NCBI RefSeq assembly: GCF_900119385.1
Contig: NZ_FPKO01000008.1
Coordinates: 248,001-312,000 of the forward strand
From: Thermophilibacter mediterraneus
Lineage (GTDB): Bacteria; Actinomycetota; Coriobacteriia; Coriobacteriales; Atopobiaceae
Direction of reading: 5' to 3'
Length of the DNA: 64,000 nt
The notes under the pieces are model-generated. The model saw nothing but the letters and a program-made list of their open reading frames with translations, ran no database searches and was not told the DNA's origin. Position numbers and translations under genes: made by a program. Shown one piece after another: positions 26,728 to 35,900 of this stretch; within the stretch, counting starts at the first letter, position 1; each line of letters begins with the position of its first letter.

Positions 26728-28620
26728 CTACGCGAACTGGCTGCGGTAGAGCTCGGCGTAGGCGCCGCCCGCGGCGAGGAGCTGCTCGTGCGTGCCCTGC
26801 TCGATGATCGTGCCCTTCTCCATCACGAGGATGAGGTCGGCGTCGACGATCGTGGAGAGGCGGTGCGCGATCACGAAGCTCGTGCGGTTCTCCATGATGG
26901 CCTCCATCGCCCGAACGATCGCCTGCTCGGTGCGGGTGTCCACGCTCGAGGTCGCCTCGTCGAGGATGAGGATCGCGGGGTCGGTGAGCATGGCCCGCGC
27001 GATGGTGAGCAGCTGGCGCTGGCCCTGGGAGATGTTCTCCGCGTCGTTGGACAGCATCGTGTCGTAGCCGTGCGGCAGCGTGCGCACGAAGAAGTCGACG
27101 TGCGCGGCGCGCGCGGCGGCCTCGACCTCCTCGCGGGTGGCCCCGGACTTGCCGTAGGCGATGTTGTCGGCGATGGTGCCCTCGAAGAGCCACGCGTCCT
27201 GCAGCACCATGCCGAACTGGCGGCGCAGGCCGGAGCGCGTGAGCTCGCGGGTGTCCACGCCGTCGAGCGTGACGCGCCCGCCGTCGACCTCGTAGAAGCG
27301 CATGAGCAGGTTGATGAGGGTGGTCTTGCCGGCACCCGTGGCGCCGACGATGGCGACCTTCTGCCCCGGCTCGGCCACGAGGGAGACGTCGCGCATGAGC
27401 GGGCGGTCGGGGGCGTAGCCAAAGCGCACGTGCTCGAACGCGACGCGGCCCTCGACGGGGTCGGGAAGCGCGGCGGGGCGCTCGGGGTCGGGCACGACCT
27501 CGCCCTCGTCGAGCAGGGCGAAGACGCGCTCCGCCGCGGCGAGCGCGCCCTGGAGCATGTTCACCGTGAGCGAGAGCTGCGTGAGCGGCTCGGACGCCTG
27601 CATCACGTACTGGAAGAACGCCTGGAACACGCCGACGGAGATCTGCCCCATGACGAGCATGCCCCCGGCGAGCAGGCCGACCGTCACCTGGCACAGCCTC
27701 ATGAGCAGACGGATGGCCGGGGCGATGGCGTTGGTGACGAAGTCGGCGCTCGCGGAGGTTTCGGCCAGGCGCTCGGCGGCCTCGGCGATGTCGGCCTCGC
27801 TCGCCTCCTCGCAGCCGAAGGCCTTGATGACCGCGCGGCCGCTGTACGCCTCCTCGACGCGGCCGGTCAGCGTGCCGAGCGCCTCCTGCCTCGCCGCCGC
27901 GACCTTGAGCGTGTAGGACGTCACGAGCTTGGTCACCACGCCGGCCACCAGCGCAAACGCGACGAAGATCGCGGTGAGCGCGAGGTCGTAGGTGGACATG
28001 AGGATGATCGCGCCGCCGACCATGGCAAACGCCATCAGGAGCTGGAGCAGGCCGCGCTGCAGCACCTCGGAGATCTTGTCGAGGTCGTTGGTGGCGCGGC
28101 TGATGGTGTCGCCCGGCTGGTGCGCGTCGTAGTAGGACAGGGGCAGGCGCGCGAGCTTGTCGGCGATCTGGGAGCGCAGACGCAGGTTCAGGCGCTCGGC
28201 GAAGCTCGCCATGACGAGCCCCTGCACGGTGTAGGCCGCCCATGCGGACGTCCAGATGCCGAGGAACGTGAGGATCTCGATGCCGGCGTTGTCGAGCGAG
28301 ACCACGAAGGGCTCCCCGGCGGCGAAGCTCGCCTGGATGTTCGCCCAGAGGTGGTCAATGAGGCCGGCGCTGTAGGCGGTCGCCCCGAGGCTGCCCGCCA
28401 CGTAGGCGACCGAGCAGACCGCCGCGACCACGAGCCTCCAGCGCTGTCCGGAGGCGGCGGACCACAGGCGCGCGGCGGTGCCGAGCGCGTCGGACGGGAC
28501 GTCGAGCTCCTCGTCGGGCGCGGGCTCGGGGGCGCCGGGGCGCGCGTCGCCGTCGGCGTCGTCGCGGGCGCGCTCGAGGCGCTCCAGCTCGTCGAGCTCG
28601 AGGTTCTTCTCGCTAGGCAT
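26728..28620 (-). CDS. ABC exporter half-transporter, subunit with intact catalytic site
   Basis: A 630-residue type IV ABC exporter half: six membrane helices (about 65-370) followed by an ATPase domain with Walker A GATGAGKTT (about 415), an unusual signature ISQGQ, Walker B ILILDEATSSVD with the catalytic Glu, and H-loop AHR. The N-terminal 45 residues are acidic and unusual. The ATG overlaps the stop of the partner gene by eight bases. With the 607-residue partner it forms a heterodimeric exporter; the substrate is unknown, and drug or peptide export is plausible given the MarR gene. Confidence 0.92.
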   Translation of the reverse strand: MPSEKNLELDELERLERARDDADGDARPGAPEPAPDEELDVPSDALGTAARLWSAASGQRWRLVVAAVCSVAYVAGSLGATAYSAGLIDHLWANIQASFAAGEPFVVSLDNAGIEILTFLGIWTSAWAAYTVQGLVMASFAERLNLRLRSQIADKLARLPLSYYDAHQPGDTISRATNDLDKISEVLQRGLLQLLMAFAMVGGAIILMSTYDLALTAIFVAFALVAGVVTKLVTSYTLKVAAARQEALGTLTGRVEEAYSGRAVIKAFGCEEASEADIAEAAERLAETSASADFVTNAIAPAIRLLMRLCQVTVGLLAGGMLVMGQISVGVFQAFFQYVMQASEPLTQLSLTVNMLQGALAAAERVFALLDEGEVVPDPERPAALPDPVEGRVAFEHVRFGYAPDRPLMRDVSLVAEPGQKVAIVGATGAGKTTLINLLMRFYEVDGGRVTLDGVDTRELTRSGLRRQFGMVLQDAWLFEGTIADNIAYGKSGATREEVEAAARAAHVDFFVRTLPHGYDTMLSNDAENISQGQRQLLTIARAMLTDPAILILDEATSSVDTRTEQAIVRAMEAIMENRTSFVIAHRLSTIVDADLILVMEKGTIIEQGTHEQLLAAGGAYAELYRSQFA

Positions 28621-30436
28621 TGGTCTGTCCCCCTCTCGTCTGGGAGTCGGCGATGGCGCGGTACGTGGGGCAGCCCTCCATGAGCTCGTCGTGGGTCCCC
28701 AGGCCCACGACCTCGCCGTCGCGCAGGACGACGATCTGGTCGGCGTCGTGGATGGTGCTCACGCGCTGGGCGATGATGAGCGTGGCCGCGTCCGAAAGCT
28801 CGCCCGCGAGCGCGTGGCGCAGCGCGGCGTCGGTCTTGTAGTCGAGCGCCGAGAACGAGTCGTCGAAGACGTAGAGGTCGGCCCTGCGCACGAGGGCGCG
28901 GGCGATGGCGAGGCGCTGGCGCTGCCCGCCCGAGAAGTTGGTGCCGCCCTGTGCGACGCGGGTCCCCAGGCCGTGCGCGAGCTCGCGCACGAAGCCGCCC
29001 TGGGCGACGTCGAGGGCGTGCCAGAGGCGCTCGTCGGTGGCGTCCGCGTCGCCGTGGCGCAGGTTCTCGGCGATGGTGCCCGAGAAGAGCCACGCCTTCT
29101 GCGGGACGTACGCGATGCGGGAGCGCAGCTCCTCCTGGGAGAGGCGGCGCACGTCGACGCCGCCGAAGGTGAGGCTGCCGCCCGTGACGTCGTTGAAGCG
29201 CAGCAGCATCTTGGCGATCGTGGACTTGCCGGAGCCGGTGTTGCCGATGATGGCGGTGGTCTGCCCGCGGCGCAGCGCGAACGAGATGTCGTGCAGCGTA
29301 TCCTCGTCGGCGTCCGAGAAGCGCAGGCTCACGTGGTCGAAGCGGGCGACCTCGTCCCCGGCGCCGTCGGCCGCGGCGAGCGCGGCGGGGGCGTCCGCGT
29401 CGGCGATCTCGGGCTCGACGTCGAGCACCTGCGCGGCGCGCGTGAGGCACGCGAGGGCGCGCGGCACCTGCAGGATCGCGAACTGCGCCATCATCATGAA
29501 CATCATGATGAGCATCGCGTACTCCACGAGGGCGCTGATGGAGCCGATCTGCATGGCGTGGGCGCCCACGCGGTCCGCCCCGACCCACATGATCGTGGCC
29601 TCGACGACGTTCATGAGGAAGAACGTCATGGAGTCGGTGACCGCGAAGACGAGGTTCACGCGGATCGCGTTGCTCGCGAAGTCGTTGAAGGTCTCGTCGA
29701 GGCGGCCCCGCTCGTGGGCCTCCTTGCCGAAGGCGCGGATCACGCGCACGCCGGTGATGGACTCGCGCAGGCGGGTGTTCATGTTGTCGATGAAGCCCTG
29801 GAGGCGCGTGAAGATGGGCGCGGACTTCGCCACCGCGGCGACCGAGATCGCCACGATCGCGAGCGTGACGGCCAGGAGCACCCAGCCCATGACCGCGTCG
29901 GTCGAGAACGCGAGCCAGATGGAGATCGCGCACATGAGGGGCACGGGGAAGATCATGAGGATCGACATGAGCAGCGTCTGCTGGATGACGTTGGCGTCCG
30001 AGAGCGTGCGCGTGATCATGGAGCCGGTGCCGAAGGCGTTGAAGTCCGAGCCGGATAAGGCCAGCGACGCCTCGTAGACGCGCATGCGCAGGTCGCGGCC
30101 GACCTTGGCGCAGAGGCGCGACGTGAGGAACACCGAGGTGATGTAGCCGCCCGAGCCCACGAGGGCGGCGATGAGCATGGCGACGCCATGCCCCATGAGG
30201 GCGCTCATGTCACGCGAGTTCACGGCGACGTTGACCATGGCCGAGAGCTGCGTGGGGATGTAGAGCATGCCCGTCATGTCGCAGATCGACGAGAGCAGGA
30301 TGGCGACGAGCAGGGCCTTGTACGGTGCGACGAGGCTCACGAGCAGGCGCGCGGAGGTGCGCTTGCTGTAGTCGCGCGGCGTGCGGGCGCGGGTGCGGCG
30401 GGCGGCGGCGTGCCGGTCGTGGTTCTTCTCGCTCAA
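28613..30436 (-). CDS. ABC exporter half-transporter, subunit with degenerate catalytic site
   Basis: A 607-residue half-transporter with an ATPase domain showing Walker A GNTGSGKST and a consensus FSGGQRQR signature. The catalytic Glu is replaced by Asp (VFDDSFSALD) and the H-loop His by Gln (IAQRVS). These two substitutions are characteristic of the non-catalytic NBD in heterodimeric exporters such as LmrCD and TM287/288. It sits between marR and the 630-residue partner and overlaps the marR stop by four bases. Confidence 0.92.
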   Translation of the reverse strand: MSEKNHDRHAAARRTRARTPRDYSKRTSARLLVSLVAPYKALLVAILLSSICDMTGMLYIPTQLSAMVNVAVNSRDMSALMGHGVAMLIAALVGSGGYITSVFLTSRLCAKVGRDLRMRVYEASLALSGSDFNAFGTGSMITRTLSDANVIQQTLLMSILMIFPVPLMCAISIWLAFSTDAVMGWVLLAVTLAIVAISVAAVAKSAPIFTRLQGFIDNMNTRLRESITGVRVIRAFGKEAHERGRLDETFNDFASNAIRVNLVFAVTDSMTFFLMNVVEATIMWVGADRVGAHAMQIGSISALVEYAMLIMMFMMMAQFAILQVPRALACLTRAAQVLDVEPEIADADAPAALAAADGAGDEVARFDHVSLRFSDADEDTLHDISFALRRGQTTAIIGNTGSGKSTIAKMLLRFNDVTGGSLTFGGVDVRRLSQEELRSRIAYVPQKAWLFSGTIAENLRHGDADATDERLWHALDVAQGGFVRELAHGLGTRVAQGGTNFSGGQRQRLAIARALVRRADLYVFDDSFSALDYKTDAALRHALAGELSDAATLIIAQRVSTIHDADQIVVLRDGEVVGLGTHDELMEGCPTYRAIADSQTRGGQTNA

Positions 30437-31026
30437 CGGGTCTCCTCCTTCCTGGCGCTGGGCTTGTTCGCGCCGATGGCGTTGTCTGATGCGGTGTCGC
30501 GGAGCGGTCGCGGGGACGCGGCGTCGCCCAGGCCGACGGGGGCGGCGCCGAGAGGCGGCACGGACACGCGCGCGAGCTCGCGGTCGATGGCGCGCGTGTA
30601 GGCGCGCACGAGACGCAGCAGCTCGGCACGCTCCTCGGGGGCGAGGCTCGCGAACGCGCGGTCCTCGGCCTCGATCGCGGGGCGGATGCGCTCGTCGGCG
30701 AAGGCGCGGCCGGACTCCGTGAGCGAGATGATCTTGGAGCGGCGGGCGCCGGCGACGGGGGCGAGCTCGACGAGGCCCTTGGCCTCGAGGGCCTTGATCG
30801 CGGAGTTGACCGTCTGCCGGGAGTACGAGTACGCGTCCGCGATCTCGCTCTGGGTGACGGCGCCGCCCGAGACCTCCACGGCGTAGAGAATCCAGTAGGC
30901 GGTCTCCGAGAGCCCGCAGCCCCGCGCGAACTCGTAGTAGAGCTTGTCGCTCTCGCGGTACAGGATGTCGATCTCCCGCGCGTTGCCAATCCGCCGCTGG
31001 TCAAGGCTGGTTTCCTGTGCTTCCAT
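30433..31026 (-). CDS. MarR-family transcriptional regulator
   Basis: A 197-residue winged-helix repressor. VTQSEIADAYSYSRQTVNSAIKALEAKGLV (about 55-85) is the HTH and GARRSKIISLTESGRAFADE is the wing, typical of MarR. A C-terminal 45-residue tail is longer than in most family members. It is the first gene of an operon with the two exporter subunits, and a palindrome in its own promoter spacer suggests autorepression relieved by an exporter substrate. Confidence 0.9.
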   Translation of the reverse strand: MEAQETSLDQRRIGNAREIDILYRESDKLYYEFARGCGLSETAYWILYAVEVSGGAVTQSEIADAYSYSRQTVNSAIKALEAKGLVELAPVAGARRSKIISLTESGRAFADERIRPAIEAEDRAFASLAPEERAELLRLVRAYTRAIDRELARVSVPPLGAAPVGLGDAASPRPLRDTASDNAIGANKPSARKEETR

Positions 31027-31064
31027 GTCCTCCTCTCCTCCTCGGTGCGCCGAGCGGGCCTCTC

Positions 31065-31093
31065 AAGTTAATCCGATTTCGGATGTATGTCAA
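31065..31093 (-). promoter_or_regulatory. marR-exporter promoter with operator palindrome
   Basis: Minus strand -35 TTGACA (31088-31093), a 17-bp spacer and -10 TAACTT (31065-31070). The spacer contains the palindrome ATCCGATTTCGGAT (31071-31084), well placed for MarR to block RNA polymerase. Confidence 0.75.
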
Positions 31094-31102
31094 CCCGCGG
31101 GG

Positions 31103-31155
31103 TTGACACTGGTGTTGACACTGGTGTTGACACTGGTGCCAGGGGAAAGTGTCAG
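31103..31155. repeat. TTGACACTGGTG triple repeat and TGACACTTTCCCC-family copy
   Basis: TTGACACTGGTG occurs three times in tandem (31103-31138). The overlapping segment up to about 31155 is, on the minus strand, TGACACTTTCCCCTGGCACC, the same family as the repeats at 49234-49303. Confidence 0.7.
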
Positions 31156-31207
31156 GTTTTGCGGGTCGCGGGGCCGGTGCCGCGGGGCCGGTGCGCGGGG
31201 CAGGTGC

Positions 31208-31273
31208 CGAAACGGAGCGATTTGCGAAAACGAGGCCCTCTCTGCGGCGGTTTTCGCAAGATGCTCCGTTTCG
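31208..31273. repeat. Palindromic repeat element, copy 3
   Basis: Begins CGAAACGGAGCGATTTGCGA and ends ATGCTCCGTTTCG, with loop sequence GAGGCCCTCTCTGCGG. It lies between marR and the first SLH gene. Confidence 0.88.
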
Positions 31274-31313
31274 TTGCGGGGCCGAGAAGACCCAAGACCG
31301 TCGGCAGCTGGAT

Positions 31314-31402
31314 TTATCTACCACAGAATCGGCAACAACAGGGCTCTGGAACCGTTCCCACGGCTCTGGAGCCCCAGTTGTTGCCAATCTAGTGGTAGAT
31401 AA
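31314..31402. repeat. 89-bp hairpin element with TTATCTACCAC ends
   Basis: TTATCTACCAC (31314-31324) pairs with GTGGTAGATAA (31392-31402), GGCAACAAC with GTTGTTGCC (31377-31385), and GGGCTC with GAGCCC (31369-31374). The loop holds a GGCTCTGGA direct repeat. It is less GC-rich than the surroundings. Confidence 0.7.
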
Positions 31403-31422
31403 CTCGGGACAGAGAACGCCGA

Positions 31423-31460
31423 GGGCCCGCGCCCGGCCTGATCGGCTGGGACGCGGGCCC
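31423..31460 (-). terminator. Terminator of the first SLH gene
   Basis: GGGCCCGC(G) at 31423-31431 and CGCGGGCCC at 31452-31460 form a stem 37 bases past the stop codon. The same GGGCCCGCG stem follows two other SLH genes. Confidence 0.65.
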
Positions 31461-31496
31461 GGGTGCGACTCGCTGCGTCGCTCGTCGCGCGAACGC

Positions 31497-32687
31497 CTAC
31501 CGCGCCATGCGCATCATCATCGCGGCGACCTCGCCGCGGGTGCACTGCCCCTGCGGGTCGAGGGCCACGCCGCCCTTGCCGGTGAGCACGCCTGCGCTCA
31601 CGGCCCAGCTCATCGGCTCGACCGCGTACGACGACACGCTCCCGCCGTCAACGAACCCGCCGAGGGACCCGGACGCCGACGGCTGCCCCGCCGCGCGCCA
31701 CAGCACGGTCGCGGTCTCCTCACGGCTGATCACACGGCTCACGCCGAAGTCATCACCGTAGCCACCAAAGATCCCCTGCTCGACGCACCACGCGACGGGC
31801 TCGGCATACCACGCGTCCGCGCTCACATCGGCAAACGTGGCGACAGCGCCGAGGTCGGCGGACGGCCGCCCCGCCCTGTTCCAGAGCGTCTGCGCCATCT
31901 CCGCGCGCGTGATCTTCCCGTCGGGCCCAAACGACGATCCGTCGCCATAGCCCCTCATCACGCCGTTTGACACCACCCAGTCGACAGCCTCGTGATACCA
32001 GGCATCAAGCCCCACGTCAGAGAACCCCGCGCTCGGGCAGGACTCCCCGCCGTCGCAGCCAAACGTCACCGTGACATGAACCGGACACGGGGGCATCATG
32101 AAGTCCCACTGGTCCTCGATCTTCTCGGTGCCGTCTGCCGAGTCACTTGACACAGACCAAAAGTACTCCGGCTCGTTCCCGCTCGCGTCGACCGCATCGA
32201 CCGAGACGACGCGTCCGCCGTCCTCGGGAAACGTCCACACCTTGACCCAGGAGCCCTCGTAGGCATCCTCGACGCTGATGAGAACCCTGCCTTCGCCGAC
32301 CACGTCAAGCGTCACCGGATACGTCGGGCTGCCGTCGAGGGCCTCCCACTGGGCGACGTACATCGTGCTGTGATCGGGAATCGTTGTCAGGCTGGATGAC
32401 CCCAGAAGGGTCCCGTCCTCGGCCCTCCACCCAAGGAATCGATACCCCTCACGCTCCACAAAGCCGAGCTCGAACTGTGTGCCGGGCTCTAGGCGATGCT
32501 CGGTCCAGAAGGTGTCAAACGGGTCAACAGTAAGTATCCGGACCGTCCCCTCGCGGAAGAACTCATCCTCCCAGTCGTCGATCGCGTCCGCCCGCGCGGG
32601 AATCGCCGCCGGCGCCGCGACGCATCCCACCGCCACGGCAAGTGTCGCAACAGTTCCGACCAGGACCCTCTTTAGCACAGCAATCAT
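31497..32687 (-). CDS. Small SLH-domain surface protein
   Basis: A 396-residue secreted protein. A signal peptide (about 1-33, VAAPAAIPARA) is followed by a Listeria-Bacteroides-type repeat (YRFLGWRAEDGTLLG...YVAQW), an Ig-like/bacterial repeat segment, the linker FGCDGGESCPSAGF, and three SLH repeats (about 222-396) with ITRAE, ISREE and CTRGE motifs. The start at 32687 has AAAGGAG upstream; a longer frame starting at 32837 lacks a signal peptide at its N-terminus. Unlike the other array members it has no beta-helix display region and no G-tract promoter. Confidence 0.87.
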   Translation of the reverse strand: MIAVLKRVLVGTVATLAVAVGCVAAPAAIPARADAIDDWEDEFFREGTVRILTVDPFDTFWTEHRLEPGTQFELGFVEREGYRFLGWRAEDGTLLGSSSLTTIPDHSTMYVAQWEALDGSPTYPVTLDVVGEGRVLISVEDAYEGSWVKVWTFPEDGGRVVSVDAVDASGNEPEYFWSVSSDSADGTEKIEDQWDFMMPPCPVHVTVTFGCDGGESCPSAGFSDVGLDAWYHEAVDWVVSNGVMRGYGDGSSFGPDGKITRAEMAQTLWNRAGRPSADLGAVATFADVSADAWYAEPVAWCVEQGIFGGYGDDFGVSRVISREETATVLWRAAGQPSASGSLGGFVDGGSVSSYAVEPMSWAVSAGVLTGKGGVALDPQGQCTRGEVAAMMMRMAR

Positions 32688-32850
32688 CCTCGCTCCTTTC
32701 CGCGCGAACGAACTCTGTCGCAAAGATACCAGCGAACGCTCAGCAATCTGAATGATAGGTGGCGCAGCGAGATCCAGCGGTCGGCAAACGTGGGGAGCTC
32801 GAGCTCGCAGCCCAGTTCGACGTGGAAGACGAGGCATCGAGAAGAACGAC

Positions 32851-32884
32851 GACGCCCCGGCGCTGTGCTTTGCGCCGGGGCGTC
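32851..32884 (-). terminator. Terminator of the second SLH gene (distal hairpin)
   Basis: Perfect 12-bp stem GACGCCCCGGCG / CGCCGGGGCGTC with a 10-base loop; the minus-strand tail reads GTCGTTCTTCTCG. It is about 85 bases past the stop codon, beyond the 19-bp inverted repeat. Confidence 0.6.
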
Positions 32885-32897
32885 AGGTTGACGATCT

Positions 32898-32941
32898 CGT
32901 CAGGTTATAGCGTCAACTTAACTTGACGCTATAACCTGACG
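32898..32941. repeat. 19-bp-arm inverted repeat (CGTCAGGTTATAGCGTCAA)
   Basis: Perfect arms 32898-32916 and 32923-32941, six-base loop, just downstream of the second SLH gene. A near-identical element with GGTCATAG follows the fourth SLH gene. Confidence 0.85.
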
Positions 32942-32968
32942 CTGGTGTCAAGCGTTGTGCGCAGACGG

Positions 32969-35900
32969 CTACTTCGCCATGCGCATCATCATCGCGGCGA
33001 CCTCGCCGCGGGTGCAGCCCGCCTGCGGGTCGAGGGCCACGTCGCCCTTGCCGGTGAGCACTCCGGTCGAGACGGCCCACTCGATCGCGCCGGTCGCGTA
33101 GTCGGACACGCTGGAGGCGTCGCCGTAGCCGGAGAGGTCGGCGTCGGCCTCGGGGCTGCCGGAGAGGCGCCAGAGGACGGTCGCGGCCTCCTCGCGGGAG
33201 ATCACCCTCTCGGTTCCGAAGGTGTCTCCGTAGCCGGAGAAGATGCCCTCGGAGACGCACCACTCGAGCGCGGGGGCGTACCAGCCGCCCGCGTCGACGT
33301 CCGTGAAGGCGGAGAGGTCAGCGGTCGCCTCGGGGCGCCCGGCGCGGTTCCAGAGCATCTGCGCCATCTCGGCGCGGGTGACGTCGGCCACGGGGCCGAG
33401 GGACTCGCCGCCCTCGCCGTAGCCGTTGAGGACACCCTCGGTGACGGCCCAGTCCACGGCGTCGTGGTACCAGGCGTCCTGGTCCACGTCATTGAAGCCG
33501 TGGGTCGGGCAGAGCTCCCCGCCGTCGCAGCCGAAGGTCACGGTGACGGTGACCGCGGAGCCCGGCATCTCGAAGACGTACTCGCCGTCCTTCTTGCCGG
33601 CCTTGACGGTGACGGACTCGCCGTCCTCGTCGGTGACGGTGACCTCGCGGACCTCCTGGCCCTCGTCGGGCGTGGCGGTGACGGTGACCTCGTCGCCCTC
33701 GTCGGCGCGGGTCGGGTCGACCTTCACGGTGCCGCCGTCGGTCTCGGAGACCTTGACCTGCTCGCCGGAGCTCACGGAGCCGCCGGGGTTGGAGGGCGGG
33801 TTCGTGACGCTCTGCACGGTCTCGGTAACGATCGAGCCGTCGCCCTTTTCAAGACGCACAGCAACCTGAATCGGCCCGTCGTTCCTGTTGGTGACGCTGC
33901 CAGCAATCTTCTCGACGACGTCATCGTTCGTCTGAACGCCCGGGAGCGCGCCGCGAACGGCGGACACCGTGGCGTCATCAGCCCAAACCTGGGTTACGCC
34001 ATCCTTGAACTTAACGCCATCGACCGTGAGAGAGGGGACCGTCGTCACGCCGCCGCCCATGGCGTACTCGATGTTGGCATAGGCGCCATCATTCGGGTTG
34101 AGCGCGCTGTCCTTGACGGTAACATTCGTGGCGCCGTTCACGATCACAGAGGTAAAGTTGCCGCCGTTGACCGTGACCCCATCAAGCGTGCCGCCGTCGT
34201 TCTTATAGAACTGGGTGGCGTGCTTGTTCGCATCCACGGCCACCGGAACGCTCACCACGACGTTCTTGATGGTGACGTCGTCGGCTCCCTCCCCGACCGT
34301 GATGAATGCGCCGGTGGAGTAGGTCGCATTGCATGCGATGGTGTGATCGTTGCCGTCGAGTGTCACGCCCGCGGGGACGGTAAAGGCGGCGCACTCATAA
34401 TCAGCAAGGAGCTCGACGGTCTTGTCGTCCGCGCTGGCCGCGGCATTCAAGGCCGCTTGGAGGTCAGAGAACTTATTTCCGTCGACAGTGGCAACGTAGG
34501 TGGCGACGGACGACTCCCCATCGGTCGTGGCAGCGTTGCCCGTAATCTGCCCGACAATCTCTCCCGAGCCAGTGAGCTCGAGCTCGCCGCTGTTCTCGAT
34601 GCCGCCCGTCAGCGTGTTGTCGTTGAGGTTGAGCGAGACGTTGGAGCCCACAGGGACAGAGACGTCCTCGGTGACGTTGCGGAGGAGCGTAACTTCAGCC
34701 TGCCCGCCTTCCGCGGTAGAGGCGTTCTCGAGGGCTGCACCGAGCGTCGAGTAGAGCGCGTACATGGTTTTATAGGCGCTCTGAGACTGGTCCGTACTCG
34801 AGCCTTTGGTCACCTTATTCTGCGCCTGGGCAGCGGCGTCAGCCAGTGCGGCATTGATAACGATGGCCTTACCGGAAGTGACCGAGTCGCCAGAGACGCT
34901 GAACTCGTCGAACGAGGTAACTCGCACGGGATCCTTCCCGGAGGCGGGCGTCATGGAGACGTCTGCGGAAACCTCGATCTTGCTGGACGGAATGCTGTCC
35001 TCCCCGGAGCCGTCCTCGGCTGCGTTATAGACAGAGATGGCGTTCCCGTTCTTGCTCGTCACCGTAGCGCCCGAGATGGAAACCTCCAAATCGGGATCGT
35101 CAATATACTGTCCCTCGCTGGTGCCATATAGCTGGCCAACGAACTTAAGGGCGGAGCCATCATCGTACGACCCGTCGCCGGAATAGATCGAGTCAAATTC
35201 GCCATTCGCGCTGAACGAACCGCCCGTGATGGTAATCGTCCCCATCTTCGCCTCGAGGGCGGTGGAGCCGGAGATTGAGGTTGAGGTTGAGGTTGAGTCG
35301 TCAGAGATGGAGAGCTTGCCCTCCATCGGCCAGTAGATGCTCGTGTCGCCCGTATCGATGGTGCCACCGGAGATGTTCACCTCGGTTCCTGCGGACCTGG
35401 TGTTGTTACCCGAGATGCCGAAGTACTTCGCCCCAATTGTTCCGCCGGTCATGGTCAGGGTAGAGGGATCGCTCCCCTCGTTATTGTCATTCGAATTGAG
35501 CAGCACAACGCCAAAGGCTCCGCTGAGCGCCGCGTCTCCGGAAATCTCCGCATGGGCGCCGGTCAGCTCCAGCGCCGTCGAGCTCTGCTCCAGGCTCTCG
35601 ATCCTGCCGCCGGAAATGTAAGCATGAGCCCCGCTGGTCGCGATTACAGCCTTGAGGTTGCTCTTGATCGAGCCGCCGGTCATAGTGAGGGATGCGCTTG
35701 AACCGTGCAGACGCACCGAGCTGTTGGTATTTCCAGATGCAACAGTGTTGGATATAGCCCCTCCGGCTACGGTAAGTTCCCCTGAGCAGTCAATGAAGTT
35801 AGTGGCGTAGCTGCCTACGAGGGCTCCGGTGCTGGTCACACTGCTATCGGTGATATTGAGGGAACCGCCAGGCCGTACCGTAATTGATCTGCCGAACGTG

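Noticed and set aside
31497-32837. 446-residue version of the first SLH protein
   Set aside because: The extra 50 residues precede the signal peptide; the ATG at 32687 with AAAGGAG fits a secreted protein.
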